Below are positions 1-5,367 of a stretch of 6,238 bases of DNA, piece after piece; positions within the stretch are counted from its first letter, which is position 1, and every line of letters starts with the position of its first letter. This DNA is from Nitrospirota bacterium (GTDB lineage: Bacteria > Nitrospirota > Nitrospiria > Nitrospirales > UBA8639): NCBI GenBank assembly GCA_003228495.1, contig QIDY01000311.1, forward strand, positions 1 to 6,238, in the 5' to 3' direction. The position numbers were made by a program, and so were the translations under genes. The notes under the pieces are model-generated. The model had not been told where the DNA came from and did not search any database. It saw nothing but the letters and a program-made list of their open reading frames with translations.

Positions 1-63
1 CCGAACCTTACACAATCCGAAGAATGGTGAAATTCTGATAAAAAAGTGATAACGAAGGGGGGA

Positions 64-92
64 ATTATGAACCAGTCAGCCCATACCGTCTA
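64..92 (-). promoter_or_regulatory. Leftward promoter (module A), reading out of the window
   Basis: On the minus strand a -35-like TAGACG (92 to 87) and a -10-like CATAAT (69 to 64) are separated by exactly 17 bp, giving a predicted start near position 57. The same arrangement recurs at 974-1002 in front of the Crp/Fnr gene. No start codon with a ribosome site is visible between 57 and the window edge, so the gene it would serve lies further left. This is a prediction from sequence only. Confidence 0.5.
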
Positions 93-127
93 TGATTTTC
101 GTCATATATTTACATGATTTATATCAT
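92..127. promoter_or_regulatory. Tandem Crp/Fnr-type operators, module A
   Basis: Two inverted repeats are visible: ATGAT-TTTC-GTCAT (92-105) and ATGAT-TTAT-ATCAT (114-127), with centres 22 bp apart, about two helical turns. Relative to the predicted leftward start near 57 the centres are about -41.5 and -63.5, so the first overlaps the -35 element as class II Fnr/Crp sites do. The five-base arms and 4-bp spacer have the layout of the Fnr box (TTGAT-N4-ATCAA) with the outermost base changed. The adjacent regulator is the obvious candidate to bind, which is inference. Confidence 0.6.
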
Positions 128-194
128 AAACAGGAAGAATGATGACCATGTCTTCCTAGAGGTTCAGAAAGGGGCTGAGGCGAGTAAGAGATGA

Positions 195-914
195 TTATGA
201 AAGGGGGTCCGCAATCTTGGTGAGGCGTTCGGAATTAAGCAGAGTTATCTCTCGACCGGATGTCGCGACCAGCCGCTCCCTTTTGAATCGCGAAAGGAGA
301 CGAATTAATGTCTCAGGAGCCACACCGGCCAATTCAGCGAGTTCTTCTCTTGTGAGTCGAATTTCCAATTTGACTCCCTCGGACTCTTCCTTTCCAAATC
401 GAACCCCAAGGTCCAAAAGAACTGCGGCCAATCGCTCATCTGACTTACAAAAGGGAAGTCGTCCCAGAGCAATTTTTTCCCGTTGATCTTCCCCGCTCAC
501 AATTTGCAGGAGTTCAATAGCTTGAGGAGGGTTCTTTACCAACAGTTCAAGGTAAGGTTTGCGTTCAATAAAGCAGACTTGGGATGGCTCCAGAGTTTCA
601 CATGTAACGGCATGAACCATCCCCTCACAAAATCCAGACCGTTCAATTAATTCCCCGGCACCAACAATACTCACATTTCGTTGATGACCTCTTTTGGAAG
701 AGGATGTGAGCTTGACCTTGCCGGAGCACAACACATAAAGCCCAAGGGATTCATGCCCTTCGTAAAAGACAATTTGACGAGGTTGGTACAGAAAACGATG
801 AAGCAACTCTTGAAATGCAGGAGGATCTGGTTCGGCTGCCCGACAGACGGCACTACTCGCACGTTGAGGGCATTCATGGCATTCTCGCGGGGTTTGAACC
901 ACTCCACGACTCAT
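195..914 (-). CDS. Crp/Fnr-family transcriptional regulator, probable Fe-S (FNR-type) sensor
   Basis: This 239-residue cytoplasmic regulator has the normal length and domain order of the Crp/Fnr family. An N-terminal cysteine cluster (C12-x2-C15-x8-C24) comes first, then a cyclic-nucleotide-type beta-barrel (about 45-125), a dimer helix (about 128-150) and a C-terminal winged helix-turn-helix (about 187-222). A further cysteine, C114 in SQVCFIE, aligns with E. coli FNR C122, so all four ligand positions for an oxygen- or NO-labile [4Fe-4S] cluster seem present. Spacing between the second and third differs from FNR (8 rather than 5). The recognition helix reads APETLIRLLSRF: E201 and R205 match FNR E209 and R213, but FNR S212 is replaced by I204. 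The start is supported by AGGGGG eight bases upstream of ATG. A promoter with two operator-like repeats lies just upstream (974-1037), suggesting autoregulation. The regulated pathway cannot be read from this window. Confidence 0.9.
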   Translation of the reverse strand: MSRGVVQTPRECHECPQRASSAVCRAAEPDPPAFQELLHRFLYQPRQIVFYEGHESLGLYVLCSGKVKLTSSSKRGHQRNVSIVGAGELIERSGFCEGMVHAVTCETLEPSQVCFIERKPYLELLVKNPPQAIELLQIVSGEDQREKIALGRLPFCKSDERLAAVLLDLGVRFGKEESEGVKLEIRLTREELAELAGVAPETLIRLLSRFKRERLVATSGREITLLNSERLTKIADPLS

Positions 915-973
915 GGGGAATACCCCCTAAGTTCATTCAGATAAATATTCGAACAACTGACCAATTCTACGAA

Positions 974-1002
974 ATTATGGATAAACCAGAAGAGCCAGTC
1001 TA
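974..1002 (-). promoter_or_regulatory. Promoter of the Crp/Fnr gene (module B)
   Basis: The minus strand carries TAGACT (1002 to 997), 17 bp, then CATAAT (979 to 974), predicting a start near 967 and a leader of roughly 53 nt before the ATG at 914. Element sequence and spacing match module A at 64-92. The -35 is imperfect against TTGACA, as is usual where an activator helps recruit polymerase. Confidence 0.6.
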
Positions 1003-1037
1003 TGACTACCATCATATATAAACATGATGATTATCAT
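1002..1037. promoter_or_regulatory. Tandem Crp/Fnr-type operators, module B
   Basis: Inverted repeats ATGAC-TACC-ATCAT (1002-1015) and ATGAT-GATT-ATCAT (1024-1037) have centres 22 bp apart, about -41.5 and -63.5 from the predicted start of the Crp/Fnr transcript. In a gap-free comparison of 998-1039 with 88-129, 33 of 42 bases agree by hand count. The mismatches fall mostly in the 4-bp spacers and the linker, while half-sites are kept. That pattern fits selection for binding sites. Autoregulation by the adjacent gene product is inferred. Confidence 0.6.
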
Positions 1038-1133
1038 AACATGCTGTTTTGGAAGAGAAATTTCCCTTTCCCGTGGTTGCGAACCCAAATGTGAGAGAGC
1101 GGCAAATGGTAAGGAAAGGAACATGAGGGGGTC

Positions 1134-1730
1134 CTAGACCGTGACAGGAATGCCGGCAGCACTATTGACAAACTGCGAATACAGTGAAGACGTTACTTCT
1201 TTTTGAAAATGCAGAATATGGACACGATTATTGCTCCTACTCTCCTTAGCTTGGAGTAATAAGGAAATGTGCTTGCCTAATTCCCCTTCCTCTTCGGGAC
1301 CTTCTTGAGAATTTTCGAACAAGACCGTGATTCTGCCAAACTTCGGACCAAATTCCTCGAGTAACGTTTGGATCCCCTCTCGCTCAACTTCGACTTTCAC
1401 CATTTTCTCTTTCCCATTGACTTTTTCAAGCTTTCGTTCTTCTTCCTTCCCATCGGTCAAAAAAGCATGGTCCGCAATGATGACCATATCGATCTCTTCA
1501 GCAGTGGGGGATGTCTCCAGCGGACGTTCAAAAGCTTTTCTTAACGCAAGACGGCTATGATGATTTCCCGCTTCAACCGCGGTGTATTCCACCCCAAAAA
1601 TATTCGTCTTCCCGGCAAAGCTTAATCCATGCTCTTTATATTGTTCCCGGAAAAACTGAGAGCGTTCATCCGAGGGGACTTTCGCTTTGTTATTTGCGTG
1701 AGTAAGAGATCTGATACTTAAGGTCGGCAT
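1134..1730 (-). CDS. Uncharacterised 198-residue soluble protein
   Basis: I do not recognise this protein. It has no signal peptide, membrane segment or cysteine, is very rich in charged residues, and has an acidic lysine-glutamate stretch at about 94-118. Short hydrophobic strands followed by helices (EIDMVIIADHAF at 79-90, FGRITVLFENS at 131-141, RVHILHF at 169-175) suggest an alpha/beta fold of Rossmann-like layout, and N56-H57-H58-S59-R60 is a conspicuous polar cluster. A stop codon lies five codons upstream in frame, so ATG at 1730 is the earliest start. No good ribosome site precedes it: AAAGG sits only one base away. A TTGACT/TATGTA pair (1736-1765) would place transcription start at or next to the ATG. 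The gene lies upstream of the Crp/Fnr gene on the same strand but is separated from it by 219 bp holding that gene's own promoter. The length and absence of stops support coding. Function is unknown. Confidence 0.65.
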   Translation of the reverse strand: MPTLSIRSLTHANNKAKVPSDERSQFFREQYKEHGLSFAGKTNIFGVEYTAVEAGNHHSRLALRKAFERPLETSPTAEEIDMVIIADHAFLTDGKEEERKLEKVNGKEKMVKVEVEREGIQTLLEEFGPKFGRITVLFENSQEGPEEEGELGKHISLLLQAKESRSNNRVHILHFQKEVTSSLYSQFVNSAAGIPVTV

Positions 1731-1735
1731 GCCTT

Positions 1736-1765
1736 TACATACTCAAAACAGAAGCAACGAGTCAA
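1736..1765 (-). promoter_or_regulatory. Possible promoter for the 198-residue protein gene
   Basis: On the minus strand TTGACT (1765 to 1760) is followed after 18 bp by TATGTA (1741 to 1736). The predicted start falls at about 1729-1730, on the start codon itself, so the mRNA could be leaderless. The -35 match is good (5 of 6) and the -10 match poor (3 of 6). Confidence 0.3.
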
Positions 1766-1919
1766 TCCCTTTCGAGTGTGGGGGACCGGGTGACTCTTTG
1801 GAAAAATTTGAAGGATCATCCTAGTGAAGGAGTGTTAGACCCCAATTCCAGATTCTGGCCCAAATTCGCTGTCCCCTTGTTCGCTGCCAATTCCCACACA
1901 ATCCAAAGAGACTTTTGGG

Positions 1920-1948
1920 TTGACAAATGATGGTATATATACCATCAT
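1920..1948 (+). promoter_or_regulatory. Promoter of the toxin-antitoxin operon
   Basis: A perfect -35 TTGACA (1920-1925) is followed after 17 bp by CATCAT (1943-1948), a 4 of 6 match to TATAAT that would start transcription at about 1955, the toxin ATG. An alternative is an extended -10 (TGGTATATA, TATATA at 1934-1939) starting near 1946. Either way the leader is nine bases or fewer and holds no Shine-Dalgarno sequence. The promoter overlaps the 1925-1950 palindrome. Confidence 0.55.
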
Positions 1949-1950
1949 TT
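1925..1950. promoter_or_regulatory. Perfect 26-bp palindrome, likely antitoxin operator
   Basis: The left arm AAATGATGGTATA is exactly complementary to the right arm TATACCATCATTT with no gap (centre 1937.5). It covers the end of the -35 and both candidate -10 elements, so a bound protein would block polymerase. In HigBA-like systems the XRE antitoxin, alone or with toxin, represses its own promoter through such a palindrome. Binding by the antitoxin encoded downstream is inferred. Confidence 0.75.
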
Positions 1951-1954
1951 AACG

Positions 1955-2296
1955 ATGACACGAAGGATTTCGTGGATCAAGGCCACGCAAAAGGCATTCA
2001 CCAGTTTCCCAACGAATGCCCAGGATCAGATCATGACAGCGCTCCGACTAGCGGCCACAGGAAGAAAATCCCAACTCGCTAAACCATTGAGGGGGATGGG
2101 TTCTGGTATCCTTGAAATTGCCTTGCCTTATAAGGGAGATGCTTATCGAACGGTCTATGCGGTTCAACTCGGAGATGATCTGTGGGTCATCCATGCGTTT
2201 AAAAAGAAATCGACCCAGGGGATTAAAACGCCGAAGAAAGAACTCGATTTGATTGAGGAGAGGATTAAGCAATTAAAAAAGGAGTTGCTATCATGA
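1955..2296 (+). CDS. HigB/RelE-like toxin (phage Gp49-like, DUF891-type)
   Basis: This 113-residue protein has the compact layout of the phage-derived Gp49-like/HigB group within the RelE/ParE toxins. These typically act as ribosome-dependent mRNA interferases that stop growth until neutralised by antitoxin. Family marks are the N-terminal RRISWIKATQKAFTSFP, the helix AQDQIMTALRLAATG (22-36), and a central strand segment with P44, L45 and G47 to G51. The strands ILEIALPYKGDAYRTVYAV (52-70) and WVIHAFKKKSTQGIKTP (77-93) carry R65, H80, F82 and K83-K85, basic and aromatic positions characteristic of the fold. The start is fixed by homology to the family N-terminus, although no ribosome site precedes it and the operator palindrome ends only four bases away. 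It overlaps the antitoxin gene by ATGA, giving the toxin-first order of higBA. It looks intact. Parallel names such as RelE or BrnT-like are less fitting. Confidence 0.85.
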   Translation: MTRRISWIKATQKAFTSFPTNAQDQIMTALRLAATGRKSQLAKPLRGMGSGILEIALPYKGDAYRTVYAVQLGDDLWVIHAFKKKSTQGIKTPKKELDLIEERIKQLKKELLS

Positions 2297-2619
2297 AGAA
2301 AGAAAAACTCGAACTGGTCAGGGGAAGTGACAATCCTTTTCGGGATGTCGGCTTACCTGATGCTGATACAAAACTGTTAAAAGCTGATCTGTCTGGAAAA
2401 ATTATCGATATTCTGGACAAAAAGGGCTGGTCACAACGGCAAGCCTCAAAACAGACAGGCATTGATCAGGCGGATGTTTGCCGGATCAGAAATGCTGACC
2501 TTAAAGGCTTTACGATCGATCGGTTGGTCAGGATTTTAAATTACCTCAACCACAAAGTTGAGGTCACCGTTCGTCCAGTCCGCCGTCGCCCAAGAGTAGA
2601 GGCCCATGCGCAGCTGTAA
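2293..2619 (+). CDS. XRE-family antitoxin of the HigBA-like module
   Basis: This 108-residue DNA-binding antitoxin pairs with the upstream toxin. The N-terminus contains NPFRDVGLPDADTKLLKA (14-31), typical of the XRE antitoxins (COG5606 type) that accompany Gp49-like toxins. A helix-turn-helix follows at about 46-70 (WSQRQASKQTGIDQADVCR). The C-terminal part (FTIDRLVRILNYLNHKVEV, 73-91) is the conserved dimerisation and toxin-contact region. The tail RPVRRRPR (94-101) is strongly basic and may add DNA contact. A clear AAGGAG (2279-2284) lies eight bases before the ATG, in contrast to the toxin, so translation is expected to favour antitoxin. Start and upstream stop overlap as ATGA, implying translational coupling. 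Its likely operator is the palindrome at 1925-1950. Confidence 0.88.
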   Translation: MKKEKLELVRGSDNPFRDVGLPDADTKLLKADLSGKIIDILDKKGWSQRQASKQTGIDQADVCRIRNADLKGFTIDRLVRILNYLNHKVEVTVRPVRRRPRVEAHAQL

Positions 2620-2761
2620 AATAGACTGCCGCACCCTCTTAATTGTCCTATCCTTATTGGAACAAGAAGGAAGGGATTATAGTAACCTGCATAGGAGACA
2701 CAAAGAGGCAAGCCGCATGATCTTTTTAAAAGCAAGTCACAAAAGGGATTAGCTGCCGACA
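2620..2761. other. Intergenic spacer between antitoxin and transposon debris
   Basis: I see no convincing gene, RNA or terminator here. The word AAGGGATTA occurs at about 2672 and again at about 2743, too short to mean much. Composition becomes sharply more GC-rich after about 2760, marking the edge of foreign IS material. Confidence 0.4.
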
Positions 2762-3119
2762 TGCGCTGCATCCCCATCAGCCGACCCACTCGCACACCTC
2801 TGGCGCTACATCACCCACCCGGCCCTTGGCCACAAACGCCTGCGCCGCACCCCGGCCGGCGAGGTCGCCCTCCAACTCAAAACCCCGTATCGCGATGGGA
2901 CCACCTAATCTGGTGATGACCTCGCCGGAATTCCTGCAACGCCTAGCCGCACTCGTCCCGCGTCCCCGGCTCCATCTCATTCGCTTCCATGGCGTGCTCG
3001 CGCCCAACGCGGCCCTGCGGTCTCAGATCGTTCCCGGCGAGTCTGACCAGGCCAGGGCCTCCTCCAATGAGGACGGCGAGGCCCCCGCAGCCTCAACGCG
3101 GACCCGCATGAGCTGGGCA
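2762..3119 (+). pseudogene. Fragment of IS91-family transposase, frameshifted
   Basis: Two reading frames together give the C-terminal half of a rolling-circle (Y2, IS91/IS801-type) transposase. The first frame gives DPLAHLWRYITHPALG, then GEVALQLKTPYRDGTT, and hits a TAA at 2906-2908. After a one-base shift the second continues as LVMTSPEFLQRLAALVPRP and LHLIRFHGVLAPNAALR (about 2913-3020). These are the familiar conserved blocks of IS91-family proteins. The catalytic N-terminal half, zinc finger and upstream start are missing, so it is inactive. The similarity fades through an alanine-rich linker to TRTRMSW, where IS91 proteins normally continue into ARLLKRVF. Here an IstB segment follows instead. 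The first 28 residues of the longest open frame (from 2826) are the frameshifted shadow of this protein, not real coding. Confidence 0.75.
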
Positions 3120-3275
3120 CCCGTCGATGACTGGGGCAAGCTGCTCGGCGACACGGCAGCCGTCACGGCCATGCTCGATCGGCTCCTCCACCACGCCCAC
3201 CTCCTGAAATGCGGGCCAAAGAGCTGGCGATCGAAGGAAAAGGCGGGCTTGCAGCAGAAGGCGGCAACGAGCTAA
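3120..3275 (+). pseudogene. C-terminal fragment of IstB-type IS21 helper ATPase
   Basis: In frame with the preceding IS91 remnant, about 51 codons read PVDDWGKLLGDTAAVTAMLD followed by RLLHHAHLLKCGPKSWR and a short basic tail. This is the C-terminal end of IstB, the AAA+ target-selection ATPase of IS21-family elements, which characteristically has the sequence W-x-K-x-x-G-D...A-x-L-D-R-L-x-H-H-A-H. Walker A and B motifs and the rest of the protein (normally about 250 residues) are absent, so the fragment cannot function. It ends at TAA 28 bp before the terminal repeats of the same element, the expected position for istB. Confidence 0.75.
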
Positions 3276-3302
3276 TCCTCCACTCGTCCCGGACGGAACT
3301 CG

Positions 3303-3350
3303 AATGGCCGGTTTTGCGGTGATCATAAATGGCCGCTTTTGAAGTGATCA
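3303..3350. repeat. Right-end terminal repeats of an IS21-like element
   Basis: Two imperfect direct repeats with 25-bp period occur here. Unit 1 (3303-3325) begins AATGGCCGGTTTTG and unit 2 (3328-3350) begins AATGGCCGCTTTTG; both end GTGATCA. By hand count 20 of 23 bases agree. IS21-family ends characteristically contain several such transposase-binding repeats and terminate in CA, which fits the TGATCA at 3345-3350. The left end and istA are not in the window. The exact end and any target duplication cannot be fixed without the other end. Confidence 0.65.
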
Positions 3351-3355
3351 CTGAG

Positions 3356-3412
3356 GATGTCACGAATGATCTGTTCTGACGACGAGGGCCGTCCCGTTGG
3401 TTTCTGTCTCAT
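3356..3412 (-). pseudogene. N-terminal stub of IS3-type transposase OrfA
   Basis: On the minus strand GAGGAG (3418-3423) precedes an ATG at 3412 by five bases. The frame reads MRQKPTGRPSSSEQIIRDI, resembling the N-terminus of IS3-family OrfA proteins that normally continue into a basic helix-turn-helix (RxTRKxYSAEEKIRIVL). Here similarity stops after about 19 codons, a few bases from the end of the IS21-like repeats, and the frame runs into IS21 sequence and soon a stop. The simplest reading is that the IS21-like element inserted in orfA. The rest of the IS3 element is not found to the left. The identification rests on a short stretch recalled from family knowledge, so it is moderate. Confidence 0.5.
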
Positions 3413-3423
3413 CTCAACTCCTC

Positions 3424-3619
3424 AGGTTAGGATGAACAAAAACACTCTCTTAAACCAGAACTATATCTGTCCCATGGGCGCTGACACCGTACAAGCCCTT
3501 AAAAACAAGCGTGATGGCGTTTTACCTAAATCTGCTTGTGCTGGCATAGAGCCCTCCTTCTAAAAAATTGAAAACCATAAGCCCTGTTATTCACCTTGGC
3601 ACATAAGTCTCGCATAACC
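3424..3619. other. Non-coding stretch: presumed IS3 left end and unassigned DNA
   Basis: About 70 bp upstream of the OrfA stub, on its coding strand, lies TGTCAGCGCCCATGGGACAG (3486 to 3467). It begins with TG as IS3-family ends do and could be the terminal inverted repeat, but no partner copy is visible. Beyond it, a minus-strand ATG near 3551 has a good AGAAGGAGG ribosome site but opens only a 28-codon frame that runs through the presumed IS end, possibly a truncated gene start. I see no other supported feature. Confidence 0.3.
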
Positions 3620-3667
3620 GACAGCCAAAAGCGTCGCGCCCTATTGGGTGCGACGCTTTTGGCTGTC
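3620..3667. terminator. Long perfect hairpin, probable bidirectional terminator
   Basis: The 18-base arm GACAGCCAAAAGCGTCGC (3620-3637) is exactly complementary to 3650-3667. The 12-base interior can add a G-U pair and a CCC/GGG stem around a TATT loop. The inner GC-rich stem GCGTCGC/GCGACGC is flanked by AAAA and TTTT, the arrangement of a two-way intrinsic terminator. However, the T run is only four long and itself pairs in the longer stem. It lies 26 bp past the sulfatase stop, the expected place to end that leftward transcript. Confidence 0.65.
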
Positions 3668-3693
3668 CGAGTTAATGTGATTGTTATAGGGGA

Positions 3694-5319
3694 TTAGTCA
3701 TGCGGCGTGAGCTCCGCGCCCTTTGGCGTGACTTCTGATACCCGATGCGGGAACTTCTGGATCATTTTCATGTGCTCCCGCAAGGCGATTTGAATTGGTG
3801 TCACCGCGAATAGTCCCGGGTAGAGCTCTCCATACTTTTCACCGGGGTCGCGCATCACGTTGTAGAAATCCATGCCGGGCAGCCCGCCGTGGCCCGCCTT
3901 GATATGGACCTTGAAGTCCTCATAGCGGATCGCTCCAAGGGAACCGCCGCTGTAATGAAACATCATGTTACGCCGGCCATGATCTTCGCCAAGCAAGAGC
4001 AGAGCCGTCTGATCGAGACCGTCTGTGATGCGGTCACTGGGGATATAATCAAGTGCCCCACCTATGCGGGCAGCCGTCGTGAACAGATCGGTTATATGGA
4101 GAATGTCTACCGGATCCTGGTTAGGTGCGATCATACCTGGCCACCAGGCCATCGCCGGCACGCGCACGCCGCCTTCCGTGACATCACCCTTGCCACCCTT
4201 CAGCCACGAGTAGCCGGAATTCGGGTAGAAGACATACATGGGTCCGTTATCGCTTATCCATATAACCAGCGTATTCTCTGCGATGCCTTCGCTTTTCAAC
4301 GTGTCAAGCATCTGCTTCATGTGCGCATTATGGGCCGCCATCTCGGAAGCCTGGGCATTTACCCTATCGACGTGCTTGTCGTTGTGATGGGCCTTCGATC
4401 CCTGTAGCTGCTGCGTGTAAGTTGCCCAATAGATAAAAAATGGCTTGTCGCTCTTGGCGTTATCTTTGATGTAACCGGTAATTTGCTTGATTGATTCAGC
4501 CTCAAAAGCTTCCTGTCGATCGGGACCAAGTTTGCCGGCAACTCCCGCAATAGGCTTGCGCCCTTTACCTTTGCGGCCAACATAACCCGCAACCGACAGA
4601 TCAATTCCGGTGCGTTTTAAATATTCTTCTTCTCCAGGGAAGTCGTAGAACATCGCCTTGTGGGTACTCGGTGCATCTTTATATAGATCGTACGAACCGG
4701 GCCAGCTATCAGGTGCGCCATTCCATAGGCCGTAATACGCGTAATCGTAGCCCTGGTTTTCGGGCAAATGCTCGGTTTCTTCACCAAGATGCCACTTGCC
4801 CCACATGGCAGTGCTATATCCCGCCTCGGATAACACCTCGGCCACCGTCACTTCCTTGCCTGAAAGCCCTTCTGTCTGTCCGGGCCAGAGCACAGACAGC
4901 AGTCCGGTGCGAACCGGATGGCGACCGGTGTTAATAGCTATTCGAGACGGCGTGCAGGAGGGCTCAGCGTAAGCAGTCCAGAAACGCATGCCCTCAAAAG
5001 CTATCTTGTCCAGCACCGGTGTAGGTGTGCCACGGTGTTTGCCGCCGCCTTGCCAGCCCATCTCACCCCAACCCACATCGTCGGCAAGAACGTAAATGAT
5101 ATTGGGCTTCTTACCAAACTTCTTTTCCAGTGCCGCAAGCTTGGTATTGATTTGCTTATCTTCAGCAGCCCACCGGTCCTTGTTCTTTTCCCGCAAACTA
5201 TTGTACGAAGCGTCAAACTGCGCAGCGAATGAGGTGCCTATGAATCCCACCGCAATGATCAGCGATAGCAGATATTTACTAATCCACGACTGCCTTATTG
5301 TCAGTTTTCTTCTCTTCAT
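3694..5319 (-). CDS. Exported arylsulfatase (formylglycine-dependent sulfatase)
   Basis: This 541-residue enzyme of the alkaline phosphatase/sulfatase superfamily should hydrolyse a sulfate ester outside the cytoplasm. The N-terminus has a basic start and a hydrophobic core (YLLSLIIAVGFIGTSFA, about 16-32), a probable Sec signal cleaved near residue 32-33. Metal-site residues D80-D81 lie in NIIYVLADDVGWGEMG and D357-N358 in ISDNGP. The catalytic motif CTPSR (122-126) begins with C122, converted to formylglycine, and continues to R137 within NTGRHPVRTG. The second signature is TAMWGKWHLG (170-179, K175 and H177), and K377 precedes EGGVRVP. All key residues are intact and the length suits the family. 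C122 fits maturation by either FGE or the radical-SAM anSME; neither gene is in the window. AGGAG lies seven bases before the ATG. A small exported protein gene ends 48 bp upstream, suggesting one operon. The physiological substrate cannot be deduced. Confidence 0.92.
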   Translation of the reverse strand: MKRRKLTIRQSWISKYLLSLIIAVGFIGTSFAAQFDASYNSLREKNKDRWAAEDKQINTKLAALEKKFGKKPNIIYVLADDVGWGEMGWQGGGKHRGTPTPVLDKIAFEGMRFWTAYAEPSCTPSRIAINTGRHPVRTGLLSVLWPGQTEGLSGKEVTVAEVLSEAGYSTAMWGKWHLGEETEHLPENQGYDYAYYGLWNGAPDSWPGSYDLYKDAPSTHKAMFYDFPGEEEYLKRTGIDLSVAGYVGRKGKGRKPIAGVAGKLGPDRQEAFEAESIKQITGYIKDNAKSDKPFFIYWATYTQQLQGSKAHHNDKHVDRVNAQASEMAAHNAHMKQMLDTLKSEGIAENTLVIWISDNGPMYVFYPNSGYSWLKGGKGDVTEGGVRVPAMAWWPGMIAPNQDPVDILHITDLFTTAARIGGALDYIPSDRITDGLDQTALLLLGEDHGRRNMMFHYSGGSLGAIRYEDFKVHIKAGHGGLPGMDFYNVMRDPGEKYGELYPGLFAVTPIQIALREHMKMIQKFPHRVSEVTPKGAELTPHD

Positions 5320-5367
5320 GTCATTTCTCCTGGTTTTAGTTTGTAGTCGTTGGAGGTTGAAATTCTC

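Noticed and set aside
905..925. GGGG-AATA-CCCC-like inverted repeat over the Crp/Fnr ribosome site, as a possible translational switch.
   Set aside because: Only four to five base pairs with a minimal loop; too weak to claim regulation.
671..1021. Overlapping open frames on both strands within and upstream of the Crp/Fnr gene.
   Set aside because: They lie out of frame with a clear Crp/Fnr protein or cross its promoter, with no supporting motifs.
1925..1950. The palindrome also contains ATGAT and ATCAT words like the Crp/Fnr-type sites.
   Set aside because: Here they are 12 bp apart, not 4, and are parts of a longer TA-type palindrome, so a shared regulator is unlikely.
2541..3007. Long minus-strand open frames opposite the antitoxin and IS91 remnant.
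   Set aside because: Low-complexity, arginine- and glycine-rich translations that mirror the GC-rich opposite strand; no motif or ribosome site.
3357..3563. Plus-strand 68-codon open frame after the IS21 end.
   Set aside because: It runs antisense through the OrfA stub and the presumed IS end, lacks a ribosome site, and shows no recognisable motif.
3889..4407. Plus-strand 172-codon frame inside the sulfatase gene.
   Set aside because: Shadow of a gene with complete sulfatase motifs on the other strand.
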